A stretch of DNA of 64,000 nucleotides from Bacillota bacterium (GTDB lineage Bacteria > Bacillota > Sulfobacillia > DUSP01 > JBFMCS01): NCBI GenBank assembly GCA_040754315.1, contig JBFMCS010000014.1, positions 1-64,000 on the forward strand, written 5' to 3'. Made by a program: the position numbers and the translations under genes. Positions 54,160 to 63,327 of the stretch are shown one piece after another; the stretch's first letter is position 1, and every line of letters starts with the position of its first letter. The notes under the pieces are model-generated. The model saw only the letters and a list, made by a program, of their open reading frames with translations. It was not told the origin of the DNA and made no database searches.

Positions 54160-55323
54160 CTACGCTCTTTGATATATAACGACCGAGGCCGAGCCCCCTG
54201 AGCCCCCCACGTTGTGAGATAGGCCGGTGTGGGCCCCCTTGACCTGGCGCGCGCCACACTCGTCCCTCAGCTGGTGGAATATCTCCGCCGCCTGGGCAAC
54301 CCCCGTGGCCCCCAGCGGGTGTCCCTTGGACTTCAGGCCCCCGCTAGGGTTGACCGCCACCCGGCCGCCGTTGAGGGTAAAGCCCTCCTCCAGGAGCCTG
54401 GGTGCCTGCCCCCGGGCGCAGAAGCCCAGGTCCTCGTAGGCCAGGATCTCAGCGATGGTGAAGCAGTCATGGACCTCCGCCACCTGGATGTCTCCGGGGC
54501 CCATCCCCGCCATGGCCATCGCCCTCCGGCCGGCCTCCACCGAGGCCCCCAGGGATGTCACTACCTCGCGATCGTGGACCGCCAGGTGGTCAGAGGCGGC
54601 GCCGTAACCCACCACCGCCACGGGTTTCTTCGTGAACTCTATTGCCATCTCCAGGGGAGCCACCAGGGCGCAGGCGGCACCATCCGAGGTCAGGGAGCAG
54701 TCGAATAGGCCCAGGGGCCAAGCCACGTTGGGAGCGGCCATGGCCTGCTCCAGGCTTATGGCCTTTCTCATGTGCGCCTTGGGGTTTTTCACCCCGTTGG
54801 CGTGGTTCTTCACGGCCACCATTGCGAGGTGCCTCTTCTTTGCCCCGTACTCGTGCATGTACCTGGATGCCATGAGCGCGTATATCCCCGCGAAGGTGAG
54901 GCCTGCCAGCCTCTCGTATTCCGTGTCCCCGGAGACACCCAGCCAGTAGCGGCCCTTGGAGGAGGACATGTCCCGCATCTTCTCAACGCCGGCAGCCAGC
55001 ACCAGGTCATGCTCCCCCGAGGCCACGGCCCTTATGGCCTCCAGGAGCGCGTACCCCCCGGAGGCGCAGGCGTTCTCCACCCTGACCGAGGGGATGGCAC
55101 CCAGCCCCAGGTGGGTTGTTAGGAGCGGTGCTGACTGGCCCAGCTGGAAGCCCCCCACCCCCAGGGAGCCGATGTAGGCGGCCTGGATCCGGCGACCTTC
55201 AAGGGGATAGTCCAGGCCTTCCAGGGTTTCCCGGTAGGCCTCCTGGAAGAGCTCCTTGATGCCCATGGAACCAAACTCACCGAAGCGGCTCTGGTCAGCC
55301 GACACTAGCGCTACCTTCCGCAA
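54160..55323 (-). CDS. Thiolase of the SCP-x/archaeal acetoacetyl-CoA type
   Basis: 387 residues, with nucleophile C86 (VENACASGG), VHDCFTIAE, GHPLGATG with the catalytic His, and HNVGGSGG in place of the second Cys, as usual for this subgroup. Such thiolases work with DUF35 proteins and HMG-CoA synthase-like partners, both encoded next. TTG start at 55323 with GAGGGGG 9 nt upstream. In this operon it probably cleaves a 3-keto acyl-CoA made by the CoA-transferase encoded upstream. Confidence 0.88.
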   Translation of the reverse strand: MRKVALVSADQSRFGEFGSMGIKELFQEAYRETLEGLDYPLEGRRIQAAYIGSLGVGGFQLGQSAPLLTTHLGLGAIPSVRVENACASGGYALLEAIRAVASGEHDLVLAAGVEKMRDMSSSKGRYWLGVSGDTEYERLAGLTFAGIYALMASRYMHEYGAKKRHLAMVAVKNHANGVKNPKAHMRKAISLEQAMAAPNVAWPLGLFDCSLTSDGAACALVAPLEMAIEFTKKPVAVVGYGAASDHLAVHDREVVTSLGASVEAGRRAMAMAGMGPGDIQVAEVHDCFTIAEILAYEDLGFCARGQAPRLLEEGFTLNGGRVAVNPSGGLKSKGHPLGATGVAQAAEIFHQLRDECGARQVKGAHTGLSHNVGGSGGSASVVIYQRA

Positions 55324-55341
55324 TTCCCAAAACCCCCTCGC

Positions 55342-56109
55342 TTACTCCAACTTGCCCAGGTAGATGCGGTGAGGGTCCAGCTCCTCCCGGAGAACCCGGA
55401 GTTCCTCCGGGGTGGGAGGGGCATTCTCCTCAAGGTTGCGGGACACCTTCAGATCCCACCCGGTGTTCTCCTTGACCTCGGTCACGGATACCCCTGAATG
55501 CAGGGCAGCCAGGTACATCTCCCCTGTTTCGTCGAACTTCATGACCCCCAGGTTGGTTATGACGGCCTCTGGGCCTCCACTGATACCCAGGGCTTCCCGC
55601 TGGGACCTGTGGCCCAGGTAGCCAGGGCTGGTGATGAAGTCTACCCTCTCCGGAAAGCGGCGCGGCGAGTGAGGGATGAGGATAAGGGTCCTCCTAGAGA
55701 GGATGGCTATGTCGCAGGCACCACCGCTACCGGCCAGCCGTACCTTGGGATTATGGTAATCCCCGATCACCGTTGAGTTGAGGTTACCAAAACGGTCCAC
55801 CTGGGCGGCTCCCAGGAAACCTACGTCTATGAGGCCTCTTTGAAGGTAGAGGGAGAACACCTCGTACATGGAGCACACGGAAAGTGCCCCTGATACCAGG
55901 CAGGGGTCACCTATGGACAGGGGCAGCCTCAGTGGGTCTGCCCCTATTACCCCAGCCTCATATATCATCACCAGGCCCGGCGCGTACAGCCTCTTCGCGA
56001 GGTTGGCCGCGAGATTGGGCTGGCCGATGCCGATGAAGGCCCTCTCATTGTCCCTCAGCATGCGGGCCGCCGCCACGATCATCATCTCACCCTGCGAGTG
56101 ATCGCCCAT
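55342..56109 (-). CDS. CoA-transferase subunit beta
   Basis: 255 residues, paralogous to 30515-31300. The likely catalytic Glu is in MIYEAGVIGAD, followed by LGAAQVDRFGNLNST. ATG 56109 has GGAGAGGGGAG upstream. It lies 15 nt after the alpha subunit gene and 18 nt before the thiolase gene. Substrate unknown, but the thiolase-DUF35-HMGS-like trio suggests a branched or unusual acyl group. Confidence 0.87.
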   Translation of the reverse strand: MGDHSQGEMMIVAAARMLRDNERAFIGIGQPNLAANLAKRLYAPGLVMIYEAGVIGADPLRLPLSIGDPCLVSGALSVCSMYEVFSLYLQRGLIDVGFLGAAQVDRFGNLNSTVIGDYHNPKVRLAGSGGACDIAILSRRTLILIPHSPRRFPERVDFITSPGYLGHRSQREALGISGGPEAVITNLGVMKFDETGEMYLAALHSGVSVTEVKENTGWDLKVSRNLEENAPPTPEELRVLREELDPHRIYLGKLE

Positions 56110-56124
56110 TTTCGCTCCCCTCTC

Positions 56125-57033
56125 CTACCGGTAGATACCATAGTCCACGGAGTAGCTAGGCCTGGTCCTGGGAAAGAGGCCGAGGACCTGGGAAGCATCC
56201 ATCTTGCCCATGTATTCCCGGCGGCAGTTCACCCCCAGAACCCATTCCTCTAGCCACGCCTCCAGGGCGGAGGCGTCCCTGGACACAGTATCCCAGGCCA
56301 GGTAGTGCTGGTTGTCCCGGTCGTAGAAGCCCTGGGCGTAGGATGGGTGGGCGCCCCACGGTTCCTCCACCACGGCTGACACCAGGAACCCCGGGATCAT
56401 GGTACGGTTGGGATCGGAGCGCACAACCTCTCCGGGGACGACCTCCTCAACGGAAACCACCACACGCTTGGCGGCGAAGGCCGCCTCCCGCTGCTCGCCG
56501 ACGATCCCCCATATCTGGGTGTTGCCCTCCGGGTCTGCCCTCTGGGCGTGGATGAAGGTGACATCGGGCTTGAGGCTGGGGACGGTGCTGATGCTCTCCC
56601 CCGTGTAGGGGCAGGTCACCCACTTGATCCACCGGTTCGCCTCAACCAGGTCGGAGCCCTTGTTGCTCTTCACCGGAAGGAACGGGAGGTTCGAAGCACC
56701 CGCCATGAGCCTGGTCACCATGTCAAAATGGGAGTACTCCTCAATCTCGAGCTGGCCAGCCTCGATCTCTCGCCGGATGGCCCTCAATGGGCCCACACCT
56801 GGGTTCCCCATCCAGCTGAATACCACCTTGGAGGCGCACCCCGCCGCCACCATCTGGTCATAGATGAGGTCCGGAGTGGCACGGCAGAGGGTGAGGTTCC
56901 TCTTGCCCTGGCGAAGGATCTCGTGACCTGCCGCGAAGGGAATGAGATGAGTGAATCCCGCGAGGTAGATCACATCACCGTCCCTCACGTTAGCCCGGAC
57001 AGCCTCCCCCATGCTCACTATCTTGGACTCCAC
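56125..57033 (-). CDS. CoA-transferase subunit alpha
   Basis: About 303 residues; YLAGFTHLIPFAAGHEILRQGKRNL resembles the alpha subunit of glutaconate-type CoA-transferases. A run of G about 7 nt before GTG 57033 supports that start; the open frame continues to 57147 without protein-like sequence. It is paired with the beta subunit downstream. It lacks obvious similarity beyond family level to the first alpha subunit at 31281. Confidence 0.83.
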   Translation of the reverse strand: MESKIVSMGEAVRANVRDGDVIYLAGFTHLIPFAAGHEILRQGKRNLTLCRATPDLIYDQMVAAGCASKVVFSWMGNPGVGPLRAIRREIEAGQLEIEEYSHFDMVTRLMAGASNLPFLPVKSNKGSDLVEANRWIKWVTCPYTGESISTVPSLKPDVTFIHAQRADPEGNTQIWGIVGEQREAAFAAKRVVVSVEEVVPGEVVRSDPNRTMIPGFLVSAVVEEPWGAHPSYAQGFYDRDNQHYLAWDTVSRDASALEAWLEEWVLGVNCRREYMGKMDASQVLGLFPRTRPSYSVDYGIYR

Positions 57034-57202
57034 AATCACACCCCCCAGGAAGCCTGGAGAAAGCAGCAAGACCCAACGACTTCTCTGCACCCAAGGGTTG
57101 CGAGAGCGCTGGGTCACCCCGCTTAGCTGGATGGCTTGGAGGCCCACCAGGAGCGGGAAACCGCCTTCACCGGGAAACAGGCTATGTGTTGTTTACGGCA
57201 TT

Positions 57203-57559
57203 CTATTCGGCGGGCTCGCCCCAAACCCTTCCTGCGGGGCTCTTCTTTTGCTTCTTCTCTGTGTAGCGCTGCACCGCCGTGCGTACTGCCATCATGACGG
57301 CCTGCTGGGATGGGGCCAGGTAGCGCTCCTCCATGTCTTTCTGGATGGGTCCCAGACCCTGGTTGAGATCGTATCCCACAAGGAGGTCCCTGAAGAACTT
57401 TTTGGCCAGGTCCGTGACAAAGGTGCATTCCGCATCCTCTATGGTGTCGTTCTCCGGATTGATGGCCAAGACCACCCCGGCGTGCCTGAATACCTGGTGC
57501 ATGGAGGTGCCCTCCGGAGCCTTGGCGTACCCGGTGACCAGGACAACATTCTTGTTCAT
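57203..57559 (-). CDS. DUF3870 domain protein
   Basis: 118 residues containing VTGYAKAPEGTS, ECTFVTDLAKKFFRDLLVGYDL and a C-terminal basic tail, matching DUF3870, a small family of unknown function often found beside amino-acid and CoA-metabolism genes. GGAGG directly abuts the ATG, an unusual spacing. It lies between panB and the CoA-transferase genes on the same strand. Confidence 0.7.
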   Translation of the reverse strand: MNKNVVLVTGYAKAPEGTSMHQVFRHAGVVLAINPENDTIEDAECTFVTDLAKKFFRDLLVGYDLNQGLGPIQKDMEERYLAPSQQAVMMAVRTAVQRYTEKKQKKSPAGRVWGEPAE

Positions 57560-57639
57560 CCTCCTTCACCTTGCCCTTCGCGGCATTTGCCAGAAGATTC
57601 GCCGTTCGGGTCCGGATTCCTCCAGGGCTGCCACTGGGA

Positions 57640-58479
57640 CTAGCAGCCCAGGGCCCGCCTCAATTCCTCCTCGTTCCCGGTGAAAGAGTGTTCACTTCCG
57701 GGGAAGCTCCTGTTCCGCACCTCCGAGGAAAACATGCTCAAGGCCTCTCCGGCCTCCCGGCCCAGCTGGGCGTACCGCTTAACGAACCTGGGCACGAAGC
57801 GGTCAAACAGCCCCAGGAGGTCATGGATGACCAGCACCTGGCCGTCACACTCCGGGCCAGCCCCGATGCCGATGGTGGGAACCGGCAGTCTCTCTGTGAT
57901 GATCTTCCCTAAAGGAGCAGGCACCGCCTCGATTACCACGGAGAAGACACCCGCATCCGCCAGGGCTACCGCATCATGGTAGATGCCCCTTGCAGTCTCC
58001 ACGTCCTTCCCCTGGACCCTGAAGCCCCCCATGGCCTGGGCTGTCTGGGGTAGGAGTCCTATGTGGCCCATCACGGGAATACCCGCCCGGGTGATCTTCC
58101 TCACGGCCTCAGCCTGGTCCTGGCCGCCTTCGAGTTTCACGGCGTCTGCCCCGCCCTCCTTCACGAGGCGCCCGGCGTTCCGCAGCGCCTCCTCCGGGCT
58201 GACCTGGTAGGACATGAAGGGAAGGTCCGCCACGATCATGGTGTTCGGGGCACCTCGCCTTACGGCCCGGGTGTGGTAGATGATCTCATCGACTGTTACA
58301 GGTGTGGTGTCCGGGTTACCCTGGACCACCATCCCCAGGGAATCCCCCACGAGGATCATCTCAATGTCCACCCTGTCCACCAGGAGGGCAAAGGGGTAGT
58401 CGTAGGCAGTCACCATGCAGAGCCTCTTGGAGCCCTTGGATATCCTCACTTCCTGGGCTGATACCTTGCGCTTCTCCAT
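57640..58479 (-). CDS. panB: 3-methyl-2-oxobutanoate hydroxymethyltransferase
   Basis: About 279 residues, normal for PanB, which makes ketopantoate from 2-oxoisovalerate and methylene-tetrahydrofolate. Motifs: MVTAYDYPFALLVDRV, LVGDSLGMVVQGN with metal ligands, VKLEGG and GHIGLLPQ. ATG 58479 follows AAGGAGATGG. panC and panD are not in the window. Being in a catabolic operon it could be a family member acting on another 2-keto acid, but the motifs look standard. Confidence 0.9.
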   Translation of the reverse strand: MEKRKVSAQEVRISKGSKRLCMVTAYDYPFALLVDRVDIEMILVGDSLGMVVQGNPDTTPVTVDEIIYHTRAVRRGAPNTMIVADLPFMSYQVSPEEALRNAGRLVKEGGADAVKLEGGQDQAEAVRKITRAGIPVMGHIGLLPQTAQAMGGFRVQGKDVETARGIYHDAVALADAGVFSVVIEAVPAPLGKIITERLPVPTIGIGAGPECDGQVLVIHDLLGLFDRFVPRFVKRYAQLGREAGEALSMFSSEVRNRSFPGSEHSFTGNEEELRRALGC

Positions 58480-58502
58480 AGTTCCATCTCCTTCAGAGTG
58501 AC

Positions 58503-59717
58503 TCATCCCAGGAAAAGAGCCGCTGCCACAGCGAATATCTGGGATGCTTCTACCAGCTCCTGCACATCAACGTACTCGTCGACCTGGTGGGGGATGAGGC
58601 GCCCGCCGGCGCCTGTGGTGACGATGGGGATCCCTGCCACATGGAGGAATGTGCCATCGGTGGCTCCGGGCACCCCATTGTAGACGGGCGGCCTGCCCAG
58701 GACCCTCCTGGCTGCCTCGGATACTGACTTCACCAGTGGGTGATCCATGGGGGTTTCCGTCCAGGGCCTGCGCTCAATGATCTCCATGGTGGCATTGAAC
58801 TTGGGGTCCGCGAAGGACTCCTTTTGCAGGATGGACCGGAGTCCGGATTCCAGGACCTCTTCAGACTGACCCGGAATGGTCCTTATGTCCAGCGTGGCGT
58901 AGGCCTCAGATGGAACCACGTTGATCTGGGGTTCGCCGGTTTGGGGAGCCTGGAAGATAGTGGGGGTCAGGCTGGGCCAGCCCAGGTGCGGGTGTTCCCC
59001 GTGTTCCCTGCACTGCCATTCCTCAATCTTCTCCACAGCCAGGAGGACCCGGGCCATGCGAGGTATGGGATTGATGCCCACCCGGGGGATGGCACCGTGG
59101 GCCATCTTCCCCTTTACCGTGATGGTAGCCCTCATGGCTCCCTTTTGTGAGACACAAACTTGGTTCTCCTCAGGCTCACATATGAGGGCGGCATCAACAC
59201 CCGCCGCATGCCCCGCCTGGAGGAACCGCTTTATCCCCTTCATCATGCCTTCCTCGTCCACAGGGCAGCACAGGATAACCTTGCCCCGCCAGGAGTCCCT
59301 GTGGGCCGCCAGGGCCTTCACCGCCATGATGGCCGCGGCCAGGTTTCCCTTGGTATCCGCGGAGCCCCTACCATATATTCGCCCGCTTGCTAGCACCGCC
59401 TCAAAGGGAGGGTAGGTCCAGGCCCCGGGGTCTCCCTCGGTGACAACGTCTGTGTGGGCCTCAAGGAGCAGGCATGGGCCGGGAGCGTTTCCCCTAACCT
59501 CAGCCCACACATTGGGACGGCCGGGCTCAACCTCCTCCCACTGCGGTTCAAGGCCCATGCCCTTAAGGTAGTCCGCCACGAAACTGGCGACCTCTCCCTC
59601 GCCCTCTCCCTCGCCGCTTGCCCCAGGCCGGTAGACGCTGGGGATCCTGACCAGGCGGCGAGTGAGTTCTACCAGTGCCTTCCGGTCAATGGAACCTGCC
59701 AGGGAATCCAGGTCCAC
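58503..59717 (-). CDS. M20 family metallopeptidase (ArgE/DapE-like)
   Basis: 404 residues. Metal and catalytic residues: H88 and D90 (LEAHTDVV), D121 (RGSADTKGN), E155/E156 (VDEEGMM). ArgE/DapE-like enzymes remove N-acyl groups from amino acids or cleave dipeptides. The GTG start at 59717 has GGAGGGTGA 7 nt upstream. It follows the P1 peptidase gene by 6 nt and precedes panB by 23 nt, so is cotranscribed. Confidence 0.88.
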   Translation of the reverse strand: MDLDSLAGSIDRKALVELTRRLVRIPSVYRPGASGEGEGEGEVASFVADYLKGMGLEPQWEEVEPGRPNVWAEVRGNAPGPCLLLEAHTDVVTEGDPGAWTYPPFEAVLASGRIYGRGSADTKGNLAAAIMAVKALAAHRDSWRGKVILCCPVDEEGMMKGIKRFLQAGHAAGVDAALICEPEENQVCVSQKGAMRATITVKGKMAHGAIPRVGINPIPRMARVLLAVEKIEEWQCREHGEHPHLGWPSLTPTIFQAPQTGEPQINVVPSEAYATLDIRTIPGQSEEVLESGLRSILQKESFADPKFNATMEIIERRPWTETPMDHPLVKSVSEAARRVLGRPPVYNGVPGATDGTFLHVAGIPIVTTGAGGRLIPHQVDEYVDVQELVEASQIFAVAAALFLG

Positions 59718-59723
59718 TTGCCA

Positions 59724-60701
59724 TCACCCTCCATCGCTGCCGTGGAGGCTGGATGCAGAAGGCAGCCCCCCCGCGGGCTCCGCCTTCAGCACTGCCCTCT
59801 TCACCGCCTCCGCAACCGCCAGGGCCGCCACGGAACCGATGGTGCTCAGATCTGCCTGGGTTTTTCCCCGGGACATGACGAAGATCGTATCGCCGTCAAA
59901 CATGGTGTGCACGGGCACAATAGACCGGGCCAGCCCGTCGTGGGCCATCTGGGCCACCTTGTTGGCGCCCTCCTTGTCCAGGACCGCGTTGGTGTACACC
60001 ACGCCTATCGTGGTGTTGCTGGAAAAACCCAGCGCCCGCTGGCCCAGTTCCGTGGTCATGGCATTGAGGGTGTTGAGGAACCCTCCTACAAGGGGTTTCC
60101 TCGCGCCCGCCAGGATCCTCCCGCTGGCGTAGTCCAGGACGTCCCCAAAGGCATTCACCGCCACAATAGCGGCCACCTTCACCCCCCGGGCCAAGCGGGC
60201 GCAGGCCATCCCCAAACCTGCCTTCATGGCAAGGCCGGGCCCCGCTACCTTCCCCACGCTGGCCCCAGTACCCGCTCCAACGTTGCCTTCCTCCCCGGGT
60301 CTTTCCCGGGCCGCCTCACATGCCCTGTAGCCCATGGCCGCATCAGGCCTTGACTTAGGGCTCCCCAATCCGAGGTCAAAGAGCACCGCAGCAGGGACGA
60401 TGGGAACCCTGGCAACCTTCGTGTCAAACCCTATGCCTCGCTCTTCCAGGAAACGCACGACCCCGGCGGCAGCGTCCAGCCCGAAGGCGCTCCCCCCTGA
60501 CAGGAGCACCGCGTGTACCCTCTCCACCAGGTTCATCGGCCTAAGGAGGTCCGTCTCCCGGGTGCCGGGGGCCGCGCCCCGCACGTCCACACCCGCCACG
60601 GCTCCCTCGGCACACAGCACAACGCTGCAGCCGGTCAGGCCCTCTGGGTCTGTGGCGTGTCCCACCAGGAAGCCGCCGATCTCAGGCGTCACCCACTCCA
60701 C
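59724..60701 (-). CDS. P1 family peptidase (DmpA/S58-like)
   Basis: 325 residues of the DmpA-like P1 family, N-terminal-nucleophile hydrolases that mature by self-cleavage and act as aminopeptidases or amidases, including on D- and beta-amino acid substrates. Visible: LLSGGSAFGLDAAAG near 68, NVGAGTGASVG near 140, the cleavage and nucleophile region SNTTIGVVYTNA near 228, and AHDGLARSI, HTMFDGDTI. GTG start at 60701. It lies 6 nt after ecfT, suggesting link to the imported compound. Confidence 0.85.
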   Translation of the reverse strand: MEWVTPEIGGFLVGHATDPEGLTGCSVVLCAEGAVAGVDVRGAAPGTRETDLLRPMNLVERVHAVLLSGGSAFGLDAAAGVVRFLEERGIGFDTKVARVPIVPAAVLFDLGLGSPKSRPDAAMGYRACEAARERPGEEGNVGAGTGASVGKVAGPGLAMKAGLGMACARLARGVKVAAIVAVNAFGDVLDYASGRILAGARKPLVGGFLNTLNAMTTELGQRALGFSSNTTIGVVYTNAVLDKEGANKVAQMAHDGLARSIVPVHTMFDGDTIFVMSRGKTQADLSTIGSVAALAVAEAVKRAVLKAEPAGGLPSASSLHGSDGG

Positions 60702-60707
60702 GAAAAA

Positions 60708-61553
60708 TCACCCCTTCAGGATGAGGCTGGCAGGTATCCGGCCAGCGAGGATCAGCACTCCAATATCGAAGAGTATGATGAGGAGCAACGCAATATAGTC
60801 CGCGGTTCCAAACCTCAGCTGCACCAGCTTGCTGCGACCCTTCCCCCCTGTGTAGCAACGGGCGTCCATGGCCAGGATGAGTTCCTCCGCCCGCTGGAAG
60901 GAATTGTAGAACAATGGGATTAAGAGCGGGAGGAGCTTCCGGGTCCGCCCGATGAAGTTGCCTGTCTCCAGGTCTGCACCCCTGGCGATCTGGGCCTTCA
61001 TGATCCTCTCGAGCTCATCCACCAGTGTGGGCACAAAGCGCAGCGCAATGGTAAATACCATCGCCAGCTCATTGGCCGGCAGGCCCACCTTCTGGAAGGG
61101 GCGCATCAGGGCTTCGCCGCCGTCTGTGAGGTCCACAATATCCGTTGCCAGGGTGAGAATGGAGGTAAGCAAAACCAGGATAATCACCCTGAGGATGCTC
61201 ATGGTCCCCCGGTGAAGGGCATCCAGCGTAGCCGTGATGAAGCTGAACTGGAACAGTATGGGGCTACCCTCGTGGGCGCTCCCGCCGAAGAGCAGCTGGA
61301 AGACCCACAGGATCACCAGGACGGGCAGCATGGGCTTCAGCCCCGAAAGGGTGTAGCCCAGGGGGAGCCGGGACGCCCTTATGAGCAGGAACACCAGGAC
61401 GAAGAAGGTGAAGTAACCCAGGTATGTCTTGGTCATGAAGAGCCCAATTAGGAGAAGTATGAGAGAGACTATCTTCGTGCGAGGGTCCAGCCGGTGGACC
61501 TGAGAGTCCCTATCCACGAACTGCCCTATGGTTACGTTCTTCCCCAGTTCCAT
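60708..61553 (-). CDS. ecfT: ECF transporter transmembrane component EcfT
   Basis: 281 residues, five or so membrane segments and the coupling motifs ARG-type: QIARGADLE and DARCYTGG near the end, characteristic of EcfT/CbiQ. It couples the two ATPases to the substrate-binding S component. It follows ecfA2 by 11 nt with AGGAGGG upstream of ATG 61553. Confidence 0.92.
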   Translation of the reverse strand: MELGKNVTIGQFVDRDSQVHRLDPRTKIVSLILLLIGLFMTKTYLGYFTFFVLVFLLIRASRLPLGYTLSGLKPMLPVLVILWVFQLLFGGSAHEGSPILFQFSFITATLDALHRGTMSILRVIILVLLTSILTLATDIVDLTDGGEALMRPFQKVGLPANELAMVFTIALRFVPTLVDELERIMKAQIARGADLETGNFIGRTRKLLPLLIPLFYNSFQRAEELILAMDARCYTGGKGRSKLVQLRFGTADYIALLLIILFDIGVLILAGRIPASLILKG

Positions 61554-61564
61554 CCCGGTCCCTC

Positions 61565-62416
61565 CTAACCCGTCTTAGGTACAGCCCGCTCGATCTCCCG
61601 GACCGCCAATCCAGGGTCCAAGATACGGGTTTCCACGGGGTACCCGCCAGACCTCAGGGCCCACAGGACCTCGGTTACCTGCGGGATCCCCAGACTCATG
61701 GCCTTGAGCTCCTCTACCTTGGAGAAGATGTCGCCAGGAGGCCCGTCTAGGGCGATCCGCCCGGCCTTCATCACCACAACCCGCTGGGCCATGGCGGCCA
61801 CATCCTCCATGTTATGGGACACCATGATCACGGTCATCCCGTCCCGGTGCAGGTCCCGGATAATCGAGAGGATCTCACGCCTCCCCCGGGGATCCAGGCC
61901 AGCGGTGGGGTCATCAAGGATTAGCACCTTGGGCCCTAGCGCGATTACGCTAGCCAAGGCTACACGGCGCTTCTGCCCCCCGCTCAGGGCGATAATATAG
62001 CGGTTTCTGAAGGTCTTGTAGTCAAGCCCGACGGTCTCCAGGGCAGCCTGGATCCTACCGTCCATCTCGTCTCTGGGGATGCCCAGGTTCTTAAGGCCAA
62101 AAGCGATATCCTCTCCTACCGTGTCAGCGAAGAGCTGGTGTTCAGGATACTGGAACACCAGGCCTACGGTGCGGCGGATCAACCTGAGATCCAGGTCCCT
62201 TCGGGAGGTATCCATCCCGGATACCCAGACCTTGCCACGCTTGGGCACATAGAGTGCGTTGAAGTACTGGATCAGCGTGGACTTCCCTGACCGCGTAGGG
62301 CCGATGATGCACACCATCTGCCTTTCCAGGATCTCCAGATGGATGTCAAACAGGACCTCCTGCTGGAAAGGGGTTCCCTCCATGTAGGTGTGACAGAGGT
62401 TCTCCGTCTTGATCAC
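61565..62416 (-). CDS. ecfA2: ECF transporter ATP-binding protein EcfA2
   Basis: 283 residues: Walker A GPTRSGKST, Q-loop FQYPEHQLF, signature LSGGQKRRVALA, Walker B VLILDDPTAGLD, H-loop VSHNME. The FQ(F/Y)PEHQLF pattern and position second to ecfA1 mark it as the A2 paralogue. GTG start overlaps the ecfA1 stop (GTGA). Confidence 0.93.
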   Translation of the reverse strand: MIKTENLCHTYMEGTPFQQEVLFDIHLEILERQMVCIIGPTRSGKSTLIQYFNALYVPKRGKVWVSGMDTSRRDLDLRLIRRTVGLVFQYPEHQLFADTVGEDIAFGLKNLGIPRDEMDGRIQAALETVGLDYKTFRNRYIIALSGGQKRRVALASVIALGPKVLILDDPTAGLDPRGRREILSIIRDLHRDGMTVIMVSHNMEDVAAMAQRVVVMKAGRIALDGPPGDIFSKVEELKAMSLGIPQVTEVLWALRSGGYPVETRILDPGLAVREIERAVPKTG

Positions 62417-63249
62417 GGGGCTATACCTCCCTTCAACGTGCCCACCAGTTCCGGAATGGTGAGAACATCAAGGGGTACACGGTAGCCCTGAGCAGCCAGG
62501 CGCTGGCCCAGGTCAGTAACGGGCGGGACGTCCAGATCCAGTTGCCTTAGCCTCTCAGAATCCCGGAAGACTTGCCGGGGGGTTCCCTCCATGACGATCT
62601 CGCCCTTCTCCATGACGATTACCCTGTCCGCATTAACCACCTCCTGCATGAGGTGGGTTATGTGGATGACTGTGAGGCCCTCCTGGCGGTTCAGGCGGAG
62701 CACCGTCTTCATGACGTCCTCCCGGCCGCTGGGGTCTAGCATGGAGGTGGCCTCATCCAGGATCATGTACTTGGGGCGCATGGCAAACACCCCAGCCACG
62801 GCCACCCTCTGCTTCTGCCCGCCGGAGAGGAGATGGGGGGGGCACCTGCCAAACTCCGTCATACCCACTATGTTCAGGGCCTCCTCAAGACGCCTCTGCA
62901 TCTCCTCCCTGGGAAGCCCGAGGTTCTCCATGCCAAAGGCCACGTCCCTTTCAACTGTGCTGGAGACCAGCTGGTTGTCGGGGTTCTGGAACACCATCCC
63001 CACACGCTGTCTCACCTGCTTGATGCTGCCCTTCTCCTTGGTATTCAGTTCATCCACCCATATGTGCCCCGAGGTTGGGGTAAGCAGTGCGTTAAGGCTC
63101 TTGGCCAGGGTGGACTTGCCAGAGCCGTTGTGTCCCACAATGCACAGGAACTCCCCTTCCCTCACCTTGAGGCTCACGTGGTTGAGGGCTGTCACCGGCG
63201 TTGGGGTGCTGGCCCCGTATTGGAACAACACATCCTCGACCTTGATCAT
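62413..63249 (-). CDS. ecfA1: ECF transporter ATP-binding protein EcfA1
   Basis: 278 residues: Walker A GHNGSGKST, Q-loop FQNPDNQLV, signature LSGGQKQRVAVAG, Walker B YMILDEATSMLD, H-loop ITHLMQE. The FQNPDNQ motif is typical of A1. It follows the S-component gene after 78 bp containing a perfect hairpin. Confidence 0.93.
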   Translation of the reverse strand: MIKVEDVLFQYGASTPTPVTALNHVSLKVREGEFLCIVGHNGSGKSTLAKSLNALLTPTSGHIWVDELNTKEKGSIKQVRQRVGMVFQNPDNQLVSSTVERDVAFGMENLGLPREEMQRRLEEALNIVGMTEFGRCPPHLLSGGQKQRVAVAGVFAMRPKYMILDEATSMLDPSGREDVMKTVLRLNRQEGLTVIHITHLMQEVVNADRVIVMEKGEIVMEGTPRQVFRDSERLRQLDLDVPPVTDLGQRLAAQGYRVPLDVLTIPELVGTLKGGIAP

Positions 63250-63280
63250 GTCTACTCACCCCCACAAAGCGACGGACGTA

Positions 63281-63306
63281 GGCCGCGGGGCAAAAGCCCC
63301 GCGGCC
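63281..63306 (-). other. Perfect hairpin between S component and EcfA1 genes
   Basis: GGCCGCGGGGC (63281-63291), loop AAAA, GCCCCGCGGCC (63296-63306): an 11-bp uninterrupted stem. No T-run follows on the minus strand, so it is a candidate processing or attenuation site that could set the ratio of S component to energy module. Confidence 0.6.
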
Positions 63307-63327
63307 CACCACTATCTCGGGCTATTG

